Part shown: in pieces, positions 1 to 14,900 of the stretch | Numbering within the stretch: the stretch's first letter is position 1 | Layout: the number at the start of each line of letters is the position of its first letter | NCBI GenBank assembly: GCA_026874595.1 | Contig: CM049319.1 | Span: 58,408,917 to 58,472,916, forward strand | Length of the DNA stretch: 64,000 nucleotides | From: Sipunculus nudus | Lineage: Eukaryota > Annelida > Sipuncula > Golfingiida > Sipunculidae | Reading direction: 5' to 3' | Position numbers and translations under genes: made by a program | The notes under the pieces: model-generated | The model's input: the letters and a program-made list of their open reading frames with translations, nothing else | What the model was told of the DNA's origin: nothing | Database searches by the model: none

Positions 1-817
1 TATATATATATATATATGAAAATATGACTTAATGATTAAATGACAAAGGTTTCTTTCCACTGGTATAAAGGTGAACTAAGCCTGTTTTCTGGAGTCTGTA
101 CCCTTGAGTCTGAGTAAAAGTCAGAGTCAAGACCCTCGAGTCCAAGTCCAAGTCCTTAAAAAAATGGAATCTAGTTGGGACTATATATTCTAAATCATAA
201 ATGATAATTCCACTCTCAACAATTATGCCATGCCTGTTTTTCAAACAAGCTCATAGTGACGTATGTAAATCCTGACTTGGATCAAATTAATTATCAATGA
301 CAGGTAATTTAATGTGAAATAAATTGATACTGTTTCAGCTTCTTCATCAACAACTTTCACAACTCTCAGAACAGTGCACTGCATGTAAATCCTCATAACT
401 GTAAACATGTAAAACCTGCCTCAGTAATAATATAACTCAGTAATTTGAAATACAAAAAGTTATTTATGGTTAACAATTTTTTTGCCTGCCAGTGCCTTCT
501 AGTGTTCAAGCTTGAAACTAATTTAATCTTTGCTTATAATAATTCCGGGTTACCCTGTAATGCAGTTAAAATATGATTATATCTGTATTCTTTGCAGTAT
601 TAAGTTTTGCATGTACTTGTTGTAATTCACCCATCTTTCATAAGGATTATAAATGAAATATCCATGATACCCCCTCACTGAGAGTAGAATTAATTCCTTG
701 TTTCCATTAATGAATACCAGATGGCACTGAGAAGCAAAAGAGATTTTACCGTAAAAATAAATGAAATTTTTTCTGTATTCCCAATATTTGTCATATCACA
801 CCTACCACAGAGCTAGG
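1..817. other. 3' flank of PLC-delta
   Basis: It starts in a (TA)n run (1-17). Positions 85-160 hold degenerate GAGTC/AAGTC hexamers resembling those at 9010-9090 and 35030-35580. The rest is AT-rich sequence in which I see no gene. Confidence 0.6.
522..527 (-). promoter_or_regulatory. possible PLC-delta polyadenylation signal (ATTAAA)
   Basis: On the minus strand ATTAAA lies about 290 bases past the stop codon; another copy is at 308-313. There is no AATAAA on this strand in 1-817. Which one is used, if either, cannot be told from sequence. Confidence 0.25.
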
Positions 818-900
818 CTACTCTATTTTCACATGCACCAAGACAGAAGATCCATAAATATCGGTGCCATATTTTGTCTGCAGGGGAATCATGCGGTAAC
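818..900 (-). CDS. PLCD: PLC-delta exon 20, terminal exon with stop
   Basis: Acceptor CGTCGTCTAG, entering in phase 1 and ending at TAG 818-820. It encodes [16 protein letters not shown] and [10 protein letters not shown], the last two C2 strands (PLCD1: GYRHVHLLSKNG, recalled). No PDZ-binding tail is added after the final strand. Confidence 0.93.
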
Positions 901-2890
901 CTAGACGACGAGGTAAACAAAAGAAAATTCAAACACAACAGAAACAAATAAAAGTTGCCATGCTCCATGCATATTCATATGACCTTTGAACTTGTATTAA
1001 AAATATGGAGAAACCCCCTTTAAATTAATAACATTTATTGTCTTTGAAAATTTGAACACTTGAAAATGGATTTTTTTATACTTAGATAATAATATGAAAG
1101 ACTTTTGGCTTATTCTTTTTCCACTAGATGTTCAAAGGTCAGATGAGTAGTGGGAACAAAGGGGTCTGCAAAAATAAAACATATTAGTGTATACCTGGAT
1201 GTTGACGTGAAAATATGAATGTAATTAAAGCCCTATTATCAGGAGTTTGGGTCAGGAATCCAGTCTATTTTCATAATTTACACCATTCATGAATGATCAA
1301 TCATATTCAACTGAGCTTCAAATTTCTTATTTTCTTGTATATTTTGAAAAAAAAGAAGATTAATTTTGTTCAGGAGTCAAGGATTAAATCCTGAAAAAAT
1401 GTTTTCAAATTTTGCATGTTGGAAATATAACCAGGGGCTTACAAGAAACCCGCAATGTTAAAATTAATATTCAAAATATATCTTACAACTAAAACATTGT
1501 TAGATATTAGTGTGAAAATATCACAGGAGACAAAATATATTATTAGTAGAATGGAAAAACAGGAAAAAACTTATTATATAGAGAAAATATTCAGCAGGCA
1601 TATAAAAAAATAAATGGAGCTCATTTTGGGAAAACATCAGGCTAAAAATTCCAAATGTGTTTTGTTTGTTCAAACTTATTCAATCTTTAAAAGAATCAAA
1701 TTTCTTTTAAGGTTGATGTATATATAAAAGTGAAAAAATAATTACAAACAGGCACTGAGGGGTCATTGACCTTTGTTCTATTTATTGGCAGGGTTGGGCA
1801 TTAAACACTCAAGAAGTTCTGATCTGAAAAAATAATTATAAATGACCAAAATATGCTTTTGAAATAAATCCATTTCTCCTCTGTGTTACTTGACATATTT
1901 GTGAGCAGCACAACATATATCAAGTCACAGATTTTATTAAAATAAATACCAACAGGTAAGTTTTTCTGAATCTATTTACTAAGCACATGAGGTACAAACT
2001 TAACCACAAATATGACAACAGTAACTGACTAAATACACACTGATCACAAATTTGGATGTATTTCATTATTAATATTATAATATGCCATATCATTAATTAT
2101 AAATATTAACATGCCAAATATCTGAAAAGAAACACTACAACCGGCTAGTATTCCACGAGTACTGATAATTTTTACATTTACGGCTATATTTATGCCTGAA
2201 ATAAAATAATTCATTTATATTGCATTGGGAATGCCCTAGCAAACAATTCATCATCATAAAGACATGATATTTTTCCAAATGATGGGTTATCTGACGTAAC
2301 AGAAAGGTTGATAATAATATATAATAGCTAAAAGCCAAAACACACTTATGCAAGCCAATCATGAAAGAACTCATCACATGATATATATAGGCTTTATAGT
2401 AAATTAAAACAGGCTTCAGGCTATCCATCCTAAGCAAAACCCACTCCTGTAAATAACATCAGTGGTTACATACATTCAAGGATTAAATTAAAAGAAAATA
2501 TATTTTGGTTTCCTCAGATACAGAGTGCAAGTTCGGCTTTCAGGGAAAGGTTCTTATCACTAAATGATTCATGATTGTATTGATAATTCAGGAATTGGCT
2601 GATCAGAATTTGACCCATCAAATAAATCCTGCACAATTTGAAGAACAATAAACACAGAAAAATGTTTGCCATAGCAATAGTGATTATAAATTTCATGTTG
2701 ACATATGCTAAGCCATTTTCGTGTGTTTCACTTGTCACCTGCTTGTCACTCACATTAGTGTGGTTTTTTTTTCGGCAATAACTTAAAACATCTTACTAAT
2801 GAAAAAAAATCAGATGACAGCTTATACCTGTACTCTGTTTCACCTCCTTATGTCCTTCTGTTTTTTTCTGTTTTCCCCATTTTCAGATGG

Positions 2891-2972
<82 letters not shown>

Positions 2973-5900
2973 TGGATATTCTTAAAAAAGTCACTTCCCA
3001 ATTATGTTTTTTTTTCAGGATGTTTACATACCACCATCCAATCAGAATTAGTTTAACACACTAGTGTTCTCATCTGAATAATGAACCTGTTCACCAGCAG
3101 TGAGGTAGAAAAGTTACAGAAAGAACCAATTTCTTTCTTTTGTATTTCTCAAATAATCAAATAAAAGTATCTGTTTTATTTCCTTGTTATTAATTAAATG
3201 TCCCCATCAGTTTCCCATGCCAACCTTACAGTTGAAAAAAATAATAAAGAAATAAAACAGGTGGACATGGTAGGGTGAAACAGAATTTACTGAATATTAG
3301 AACAACACATTGTTGAGCGGTGCAGTCAGAACTGTTAGATTAATACTTACCTTCTTGCATACATGTGAATGGCAGGCAGTACTGAGCTACCAACTCATTG
3401 GTGCTCATGGTGTCATAGTCCTTGACGAGAAAGCGAACCAAGGCCAACTCTGGCACATTGATGTCAAAATCAAATGTCTCATTCCATAATGGGTTAAAAC
3501 CTGAAACACAAATACCGGTATATGTATCACAACTAAAGTATTATTATTTTAGCCTCATGTGAACACATGATATGGATTAAAACCAATTAGATTTTTCCAT
3601 AAAACCTGTTTGTGTGTGAACAGGAATTAGAGAGGTTACAGAATTCAGACTATAATTTTAAAATTTTTTTGTATTTACCACTTCCATTTTTTAAATGCTA
3701 GCACAATAAAGTATGCATCAAAGTATACATCTGAAGAATTCCAAGCTCCCATTTTGGAGTACATGACAGGGCAGTAACACATGCTTCTTCACTTTTTATA
3801 TCCTTGTTATAATGAAGTAGGCCTGGTGACTACTGCACCTGCTGGCCCTGGGTGTGTTTTCTCCCCTGTTGCTGGGTCATACCACTAAGGAACCTCCAAA
3901 AAGGCGGTGAGTGAAAGAGTGAAACTTGGCCATAGTCTAAGCTTTCACATTAAGCCTGCAGAGCGCTCACCTTGGGTGTGACTGACCGTGAAAAAATCTC
4001 ACCGCCTCGGCTGAGAATCAAACTAGTGATCTCACTAGCTTTGAGTCCTGTACTCTGTCCCTAGACCAAAGATACCTGTACACTTCTCGATGGACCATTT
4101 AAGTGTTCATTATAGAGAGGTGCATGTTATAAAGAGATGCCTGAAAGTTAAGGTTTTCAGAAGTTGCATAAAAGACTCTACATCCTCTAACTGTACATAT
4201 TAGTATTTTTAAAAAATCCAAAATAGATTGAAACAGAATATTCAATTGCACTTTTTATAAAAAAAAAAAAACATTTTGCACATCCTTAATTATAATTATA
4301 TGATCCTGTTGATAAATTAAGTATAACAGAATACAAACCATTGTTTCTGACATAATTAGTCTTCTGGCTTTGTGTATCGATGTCCACACCGCTGATTTCC
4401 ACACGAACGTATGGGTCTAGAATCGTCTTCTTCCCGGCACCCTTCTCTTTCGGTAGCTGCCAACCACTCAGGATCTGTAACATACAGTGACCTTAACTCC
4501 CTCAGGAGAAAAACAAGGGACCTATGGGTCACGACGCTCAGCTGTTATATATGATAAAAAAATATTATTTAGAAATGAGGCACATGCTGGTTTTGTGTGG
4601 TAATAAATATAAGCTGTATTATGAGTTGTTGTTGTTTAGCTTATGTATGATTTTGATAGTACCTTTGGAGACAGGGAAGAGGATTGATTTCATTTATTTT
4701 ATTAACAAATGGAGTACTATTGTCACACAAGATTTTGACTTGGCCATATAACTTATAAGCAGAACATATAATATAAGAGTTTAACTATTTATTTAAAAAA
4801 TTACAAATATTGTCCCAAATATAATTTTTATAAAAAATAATAAGAGAATCATATGATTTTTTAAAATGAAATATAACTGATATGATTATTAAAATAATAT
4901 TAAAGAATATATTCATGAATGCATTCATGAATACATTTTGAAAGTATATGCACGAGTATTCATATACTTTTATTTTTACCTGAATTCCTATTCTTTATGC
5001 AAGAAATTTTATAATGGAGTACATAATCATATTCGTATTTAAATACAATTACAAAGTATTGGCACCATGTCTGGTATTTATTCAGTTTCACCAACCAATG
5101 ATGTTGAGAATCCAGAATATACAAAATTCACACATTGAAATAATGATCATAAGTACCTGGTTTTATGGCTTTTATTTATATTAAAAAATAATTGTAAAAA
5201 ATTCATTTTGGACTAATTTCACATCAATGTACACACTAGACACAGTAGGAATCTAGATTAATATTATCAACTGCATCTTTGTCTATCATTAATTTCCTTC
5301 ATATGATCCCTAATGATTAGTAATGAATAATATGATTTACTTCTTTATCATTAAAATTGAACTGAAAAATGCCATAGGTGACTGCATGGTGTTATTTGGA
5401 ATATGTGACATTCTACCCATCGATACAAGATTCTTATATCATCAGTAACTGCAAGTTAATTTCCTGTTATTATAAACTAACAAATTCCTTTTCTATTTTT
5501 CTTTAATTTGTTATTAAAAACCAATAAAAATTTATTAACTTATTGTTTATTATGTTGTTGGTTAAAACTACTAGATGAGTTGGGTTGGACACCTGGATCA
5601 ACTGTGGCTGGCCATAAGCTGCCTGGATTCCTGTATGCCTCGCCTCAAGCGTGCATAATTTGATGAAAGGTCAACAAGGTCAACATACAGGTGACTCAAG
5701 AGGGGCTGGAGAGAGCCAAAGTCTGACAGGGTCTCATAAAAAACATTAATAAAAGCTACAATTTTTGGCCAATTTCTTTCAGCTTTCTAAACTAAAAAGC
5801 TGATATCCTAATGTGTGCATGATATGAAAATTATATCAACAGTGCTCACAGGACACAAATGTGCCATGGTCACAGTTGGGCAAAATTTAAGGTACTAATT

Positions 5901-8900
5901 TTATATTTATACTAATAACTTATAAAATTTGAAAAAATTCAGAACTAATTTTGGGTATTCAATTGAATCTTGATTAAATAATGTTACATCCCTGACAAAA
6001 AAATCTCTAGCTTCAGCAATGCCCTTGTTAAGGGAGTAAATATATTTCTTGATTTTTTACAAAGTGCATTATGTTTGGGCCCATAACTTAAAACAATTAC
6101 GCAATACTGACATCATTCTGGCATGTGCATAGAGAATGAAAAATATGTATATTATTTATGATTAAAGTCAGATCAGTGGTTTTGATATTAGGCAGTCTTG
6201 AAGTGTCACAATGGGTTTTTAATGGAAAAATGAAGTTTTTCATTAATATTTCGAAGGTATTAAGTCCTAGTGACCAAATTCTTGGCATGGTAGGGGATTT
6301 TCGAGACATCTAACTGTATGCAGAATTTAAGGAACTAAGAGCTGAAGCTGGGGAGCTGAGCTCTTGCAAACTGCATAACACTAGCTTGATGTAAATATAT
6401 GTTACATGGTGCTTGAAAACTTATTAAAATCTACAGTTTTTGATCAACTGGTTTCAAATTTTTGGTGTTAACAGTTGAAATGCTAACAAAAACATGCTGT
6501 GAAAATTAAATCCACAGTACTTACAGGAAAAAAACATGCCATGGTCAAAGTTGGGCAAAATTTAAGGTACCAATTTTTTATTTTTATTAATATTTTAAAA
6601 CATTTAAAAGATTTTCATCTAATTTTGGGTATACAATTTAATTTTGATTAATTAAAGTTATATTACTTGAAAAAAGGTCGATAGCTTTAACATTTTTTGT
6701 GTTAAGTGATCAAATATTTTCCCTGATTTTTTACAAAATGCATTATGTTTGGGCCCATAACTTTTTTAAATTAAATAATACAGACATAATTTCTGGCATG
6801 TACATAGGAACTATATAGAGGAATATTTATGGTAAATATGAGGAAAAACAGATGAGTGGTTTTGATATTAGGCAGTCCTGAAGTGTGAAAATAGGTTTTT
6901 AATAAAAAATTGAGGTTTTTCCTTAATTTCTCAAAGGAACAAAGTTGCAAAGACCCAGTTTTCGGCTTGGTAGGAGATCTTGGGGACATCTAACATTATG
7001 CCAAATTTTGGATTCCTAGGTCTTACGGTTTCAAAACGTGCCACATCTATGGACGGACGGACGGACGGACGGACAGACGGACGGACGACGGACAATGGAC
7101 CATGACTATAGCTCAGATGACTTATAGTCAGCTGAGCTAAAAATTAATATACAGTGGAACCTGTCTTAAAGACGAACTGTCTACTTAGATCACCTGTCCA
7201 ATTATACCACAAGTCTATTAAAACCACCCCGAGTTAACCAAAAGTATTCACATTGGTTGTAACTTACACTTTTTATAATTCTTACATTTTATTTTCCTTA
7301 CATATTCAGCTTTCAGTTAAGGAAAATCTTAACATTCCATATCTCTTTGAATAGATATAAAAAACTTCCATATTTTGTATGATATATTGATATTTTATGA
7401 TGGTTATGAACTTCCACTATAAAATATTACAAATTATTCTTGTGTGAATAAAAACAACAGGAGGAGAGACAGAAGAGAAACAGAAAAAAAGAAGAAGAAA
7501 TAAAAGAAGAATATTCAAAATACATAATTACAAATAAGTTAACACTTACTGTTAGGGAGAGTTTTTTCTTCCATTCAGATGGAAAAGCCTTACTCTTTGG
7601 GTTGAACATCAAACTCTCTGTGTCAAATTAATAAAAAAAAGTCCCAATTAAATTGAAGCGAGCCACAACATAATAGTAGGGCATTAAAAATGAGGTACAA
7701 GGTATCAAGTCAAGGTATAGAAGTCAGGATGCTAAGCTTTTTGTCATCTCAACAGCTTATTCTATGATGGAATTCTCTATTCTGATGGCCAATACATGTG
7801 GAAAGAAGACCAACAGATATTCTTTTATCCAAGGGTGCATTTTATCATAATTGAGGGTATTGCCTGTTACAGTGGTATGACTGGTCTATTGTAATTTTCT
7901 GTACATAATGCATATAAGTTGATAATCCTCATCTGTTAATAATTAGCATTATATTTAAATGAATCCTGATGTGATGTCTATGAAGTACGCTCTTTACACA
8001 GCCCTTTAACTATAGGCCTACTTCCTATATGGTAAGCGCTGTTTGTTATGACCTTGTATCCTGAATTGCTGCACCAGAGGGGAGCACTGTATTTTTGTCA
8101 AATCAGATGAGACCTTGTGCCAGGAGACACGGCCAAGCGAAGAATATATGGAGCCAATCATGTTCATTTCATTTTGAGTGACAGCTCATCGCTCCAGTAA
8201 TCTTCTGAACAGGCCACAGGCTCAGAAAGAATTGCCGCAGACGTGGTTTGCTTAGGGCCTTTGGATGCCCGGTCGGTGAGCTGTAATTCAAACGAAACGT
8301 AACAACAAAGGCTGCGTGCACACCTCGCTGGCTGGTTTCAGTTCTGCAGACACCAGACACATGTCACGCAAACACGGTCGTACTGTCAGAATTGGATCGG
8401 TTGATGATGCGAGAATGCAGAGGGAGCACTTAAAATTCGAACACAAACTGTCTTCAAACGGCACTTGAAGGGCAGCCATTGTCGGTGCCAGGATGCCTGT
8501 CGAATGTTTGTTCATTTGCATCTGGTTGGCTGCTTGTCACATCATACGCACGTTTTGTTCAGCGGACAACGAACCGCCATCTGGTGTCTAAATATATCAT
8601 AAATGGTCAACGCTGGCAGTGTGAAAATCAGTTGCTTCTTTAGAAGCGTAAGATTTCCACTGCCTGGGGAGTGCATGTATGATGGAAAATATGAGAAAAA
8701 TTAAAACAAGATGGCTGACCATTTCTGAGTATGTCTGGTTTCAATAAGTATCCACAACCACCATTATCCTGAAACTTCCCAAGATTCCACTGCATGGGGT
8801 CATCAGGTGTCTGGTAGTTCAACGCAACTGAAAAAAAGTGAAAAACACAAATAGCACAAATAATACACACACATTAATATCCTGTTAAAATATGCCCAGA

Positions 8901-11900
8901 AAAAAAATAAAAAGGCTTATTTGCTGTATGGTCACATATGAAACATTCAAATAAAGCATGTCATCATAGTGGGGTAGGTGTGTTACAGAAGTGCGGTTAT
9001 GTGGTTGAGTCCACATGATTGTGAGTTCAAGTCAGAGTCCAGGCTATATAAGTCCAATTCCTTAGGTTTAGGTCCAAGTCCTACCATTCTGGCATAGGGC
9101 CAAGAATCAGACCAATGAGAGCTAGTGTACCAGTGTAATCAAACCAATAAGAGCGGGTGTTGTATGTTTAAAATTTGGGCTGGATGCAAAATGCAATACC
9201 ATACTTTCAGTGGTCTGATTATAATTCTGTGTTCTGTGGGCACCCTGGTATTCTGGCCCACAGAACCTTAGCATACAAAGCAGCGGTGACACTCCAGGAT
9301 GTCTGGGATTACTGGAGTGTATAACACTTCAGGATGTCTGGGATTACTGCAGTGTATAACACTCCAGGATGTCTGAGATTACTACAGTGTATTACACTCC
9401 AGGATGTCTGGGATTACTGCAGTGTATAACACTCCAGGATGTCACGGATTACTGCAGTGTATAACACTCCAGGATGTCTGGGATTACTGCAGTGTATAAC
9501 ACTCCAGGATGTCTGGGATTACTGCAGTGTATAACCTCAGCATGAAGAGACTTTGCCTCCACCTCTGTTTCAGTGGCTACCAGATGGGATTTAACTACAC
9601 TTGATTTTCCTTCTTTGAATATTTTACGTCATCATAAGTTTAAATCACAAAGATTATCTTCTCTCAAGAAATAGACTTTGATGTAAAATATAATGTATAC
9701 TCTGCATGAACCTTGGATTTTAGTTGAAATTCAAATCTTAGCATAACACATAAACTTCTGGAGTTTGACCCATAAACACATACAAATCTGCATGATTTTC
9801 AAAACCGCTATAGAAATATCAATAAAATAATTTTTTTACATGACAAAATTTAAAGATCTGTATGAGCCCAATACATTTATAGACAATATTCCTGGTTTTA
9901 GCAGTCTTCCCATTTCATACCTATTTGACATCCGACGTTCCACATTGGCTGAGGGTCATAGTTGCTCGAGTCTGTACGTAAACCAGACGGGTAGATTCGG
10001 CTGACCTGCCACTGGTTGTGACGGATCCATTCCTCTGGTGTGTCTGAAGATAAATCTTCTGCTTTGTTCTCAGCAAATGATGACATCTGGGCGAAGTTAT
10101 CTGAAAAAGGATCATTCCATCTGTAAATAATATCAAGGGTATCTCTGAAGACAAAACTACTTCTTTAATGTTGTCAGCAAATGATGACATCTGAGGAAAG
10201 ATATCTGAAAAAGGATCATTCTGTGAATTTTAAAAAGACATTAAAATTATTTAATGGTAATGTTCGGAGCACATTTGTATGGTTTTGATTCATTTTATTT
10301 TAAATTTTGTGCACAACAGGTCATAGATTTGCACCTTATATTTATTTTTGACCTTGACATTACACTTCACACCTGATTTCCCATTACTGCTCAGTTGGGG
10401 GCTAAGGGAGAAGGCTTATTGGTGACTGCTTACATGAATTTTTGTCCTTCTTTTAGGTGTAGTCGGCACAATTTATAAACGGCCAGTACAACAAATGAGA
10501 GAGTAATCCTGGTGCAAATATGTTGCAAAATAATTAATATAACCATATGTTTTTTAATTATATTGCTTACACTGATGCAAAGTGTTTGTGATGGGGGTAT
10601 TAAACAGAACTAAAATGGATAACTGTATGGTATGATAAGTCTTCTGTGCAAGATTAGGAAGTATATATAGAAGTGGTGTGCCAACTAATCAATTTTATTC
10701 ATGACTGGTTGTTTAAATCAGTTGCATTTTTACATAAACAGTCACAAAATAATATCAGGGTTGCTAGCAGCCAGCTCTGAAAAAAATACCCTTACTTTTC
10801 CCTGACTATTCCCTGACTTCCAATTGGTTTTCAAGTTGGTTGCTTCAAAACCAACACCTCCTAAAACACAAGACTCTTGGGAACCTTAAGGTAGCATCAC
10901 TGTCTGAAAAACCTATATCTAATTTCAATCCAAAAGTGATTTATATTCATATAAGACCCCAAAAAGTATAAATTACTTTAAACCTGGAATAGTGATCTTT
11001 CTGATAGTAAACATATTTTTGAAATTTTTCATTCATTTTCACATAATTCTGAAACATTTAAAAAAATTCAAATTTTTTAAAGGTACACTATTTTAAGCGC
11101 CAAGTAACACTAAACACCTTCTTAATAAACTAATAATAATATTATACTTAATGACAATATCTCCAAAGTGTTTTTTATGTTTTTTCTCTATCATGATTCT
11201 ATCTATCCAAAAACTGAAATAATAAATTTTCATTCTATAAACTGTTGAATAAAAACTGTTGCTACCTTTAATCTGCAACAAGATCAGGCAAGCCACAAAA
11301 TTTCTCACTCTGGCTGAATACTTACAGTTTTCCTTTGAATGCTGGAATCCCTTGAAGGACACACTCTGGCAGATGACGACACAGTCTGACAGTTCCATGG
11401 CCAGCTTCAGTTTATGATTTTTCTTCTTGCTCTTCACCTGCTTCGCTTTTTCATCCTCCACGTCTACGGCTTCATCCTCATCACTCACTTCATCGTTTTC
11501 TGTCGCTGTTGGCAGCTTCTTGGCCTTGATAAAAATGGTATGTGATATTAATAACAAGGAGGTTTTATTTTAGATCCTTTTTTTATTTTATTCTCTTTTT
11601 AAATATTTGTAAAAATTTAACTCACAGGTTATACAGTCTCAGTGTAACTGGTTAGTCTTAGTTAAAGAGCTCCTTGATCCAAGTCTCAAAATAAGATACC
11701 ATGCATAGAAATGTCTTGGAGGTTATTGCTTTTTTCTCACAGTGTGTGTTTTAGATACTGAGGTACTCGACTAAGAGGTTTCTATTGGTCTCAGGATTTA
11801 AATTCTGGCCTTGGTTTCAGAGGTCTTTGTCTTGAACTCACACATTCAAGTCATCAAGTCACTCAAGTTCTGTGTTAATTGGTCGTCGCCTCGCAGGTTG

Positions 11901-14900
11901 TGGTCTTGATTTTAGATGTTGTTATCTTGAAGGTTTGTCTTGGTCTAAGAGATTGCGGTCTTGGTCTTAAAGTTTTCGTCTTGGTCTTGGTCTAAGAGGT
12001 TGAAGTCTTGGTCTAAGAGGTTGTGGTCTTGGTGTTAGAAGTTTTGGTCTTGCTCTAAGAGGTTATGGACTTGCCCTTAGATGTTGTGGTCTAGGTCTAA
12101 GATTCTGTGCTCCTGGTCTAATCAGTTGTGGTCTGGACCTAAGAAGTTGTGGTCTTGGTCTAAGAGATTGTGGTTTAGGTCTAAGTAGCTGTGGTCTTGA
12201 TCTAAGAGTTTGTTGTCTTGGTTTAAGAGGCTGTTATTTTGGTCTTACAGGTTAACTTGTGGTCTTGGTCTAAGAGGCTGTGGTCTTGGTCTTAGAAGTT
12301 TTGGTCTTGGTCTTAGAAGTTTTGGTCTTGGTCTTAGAAGTTTTGGTCTAGGTCTTAGAAGTTTTGGTCTTGGTCTTAGAAGTTTTGGTCTTGGTCTTAG
12401 GAGTTTTGGTCTTGGTCTTAGAAGTTTTGGTCTTGGTCTTAGGAGTTTTGGTCTTGGTCTTAGAAGTTTTGGTCTTGGTCTTAGGAGTTTTTGTCTTTGT
12501 CTAAGAGGTTGAAGTCTTGGTCTAAGAGGTTGTGGTCTTGGTCTAAGAGGTTGAAGTCTTGGTTTAAGAGGTTGTTGTCTTGGTCAAAGAGGTTGTGGTC
12601 TGGTGTCAGAAGTTTTGGTCTTGGTCTTGAAGTTTTGGTCTTGGTCTTAGAAGTTTTGGTCTTGGTCTTAGAAGTTTTGGTCTTGGTTTGGAAGTTTTGG
12701 TCTTGGTCTTAGGAGTTTTGGTCTTGGTCTTAGAAGTTTTGGTCTTGGTCTTAGGAGTTTTGTCTTTGTCTAAGAGGTTGAAGTCTTGGTTTAAGAGGTT
12801 GTGGTCTTGGTCAAAGAGGTTGTGGTCTGGTGTCAGAAGTTTTGGTCTTGGTCTTGAAGTTTTGGTCTTGGTCTTAGAAGTTTTGGTCTTGGTCTTAGAA
12901 GTTTTGGTCTTGGTCTTAGAAGTTTTGGTCTTGGTCTTAGAAGTTTTGGTCTTGGTCTTAGGAGTTTTGGTCTTGGTCTTAGAAGTTTTGGTCTTGGTCT
13001 TAGAAGTTTTGGTCTTGGTCATAGAAGTTTTGGTCTTGGTCTTAGGAGTTTTGGTCTTGGTCTTAGGAGTTTCGGTCTTGGTCTCAGAAGTTTTGGTCTT
13101 GGTCTTAGGAGTTTTTGTCTTTGTCTAAGAGGTTGAAGTCTTGGTCTAAGAGGTTGTGGTCTTGGTCTAAGAGGTTGAAGTCTTGGTCTAAGAGGTTGAA
13201 GTCTTGGTTTAAGAGGTTGTGGGCTTGGTCAAAGAGGTTGTGGTCTGGTGTCAGAAGTTTTGGTCTTGGTCTTGAAGTTTTGGTCTTGGTCTAAGAGGTT
13301 GTGGTCTTGCTCTTGAAGCTTTTGGTGCTAGTCTTATAACTCCTGGTCTTGGTCTTTCTCTTAGAATTTATAAGGTCAGAGTTACGACAAGCTCACCTTG
13401 CAACATAATTATTAAATATGCGTTTTGGCAAAACAATTAACACTTTTCTTTAATGTTACAATATAATGAAATGTTACCCCTTTCATGTACAAATATGTCT
13501 CAAACCAAAGTAAATTTTCAAATCAGCTCACACAGCCTTTTGCATTTACATATACATTACAGAAATGCAGGGAACAATGGAATGCCTACTCATCTGGTAG
13601 TATGGATACAAAAGTCAAGTATACTGACCAATCAGCAGGATACATTTGTTACCTACTACATCTCAGAACTGCCACCAAGACAGTAAGGTCTTCTACTTCA
13701 CAGTTTTTAGTCGCACCAGTGTGTACGACTGTGACTTATGGTGATAAGTGTTTAAGTTGTTATGACCCAAAACTCTGGAACAGTTTACCTGCCAGCATCA
13801 AAAAGCTGGCTCTATTCCAACTTTTGAGAAACAACTAATAAAAACATTTCTTTTTAAACAGGCTAATCTGTAGTGTAGCGTGTGTGTCAACTTTTAATTT
13901 TTTTCATATCTTTTATGTAAAGGGCTCAAGAGTTAATTATTTGTAGATAAGGGCACTATACAAATGCTGCATAATAATAATAATGATCATAGAGCAGTGC
14001 CAAAGAATTCAATCTATTATTGGTTTTATTGTGCTTTGGAAATTTGGTCAAATTTATTGGAAGTGTTCACACAGACCATGCACTAAACCCACTGAATCAC
14101 TTGCACTCACCCTATTTTGAAACACTCCCTCCATCGAACTGAATACAATTAAGAGATTAATATTTACTGCAATCTGAACTCAGCATACAGAGTTTCAAAA
14201 CACTTTACAATTGTGGCAAAGGTATATAAATGCAATGCTCCTATTTTAAAATATAGTACCTTAACAACAATTCTTCTCTTCAAAGATTCTGGGGATGGCA
14301 GTTTAGTGGTGCCCTCTGGAAGAGGGTCTGTGAACAATTTCTCTGCAAAAAATAAAAGACACAATGTTTTAACCTGTAGGAAAATGTTATACAGAGGTTG
14401 GCCTGAACGATTTATTCATTATGCAATCTGAATTTTCATATCGTATCATATTTTTTTTCAATAGTGGTCATTTTTTATTTCAGTTATAAAAATTAAGACA
14501 CCAATGTTTTTATTATATTCGGATTTGAGTATGCATATGTTATAGATGAAAAAAATTAGGGCAAAATAATTTGATAACTCTAATGAAATAGAAAAGTAAT
14601 ATCTGAGAGCAGAAAATTATTTTTGCTAATATGGCCCTGTCAGGGCTGCATAAAATCTGTCTGTGTAACATTCATGGTATAGCTCATGTTCAGGTCAAAG
14701 AAGTGATCCATTCAGAATCAATTTGAATTTAGCAAGAATTGAGAATAAATGATATTTTTACCTTTAAATGCCTCCTTCATGTGTTGGGCCATGATTTTCT
14801 GTTGCTCAACAGAACAGTGATTCTCAATGGACAGTATCACAGGGTAACTAAAACAGAAAGACAGAATATCACTGAAACCTGGTGCAGAATGACAGAAAAT

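Noticed and set aside
8640-8719. Extension of PLC-delta exon 16 ([20 protein letters not shown])
   Set aside because: It would lose the conserved F-N-P segment and C2 domain. It is read as intron after a weak GTCAGC donor, though retention cannot be excluded.
12210-13128. Long open frames with L-R-S-F-G-L-G and K-T-K-T-S repeats
   Set aside because: They follow automatically from a 21-bp tandem unit with no stop in several frames on both strands. They lie in an intron and have no gene signals.
13453-13686. Separate plus-strand gene upstream of the LINE tail
   Set aside because: The overlapping frame with the LINE C-terminal motif explains the coding signal. The alternative frame has no family resemblance.
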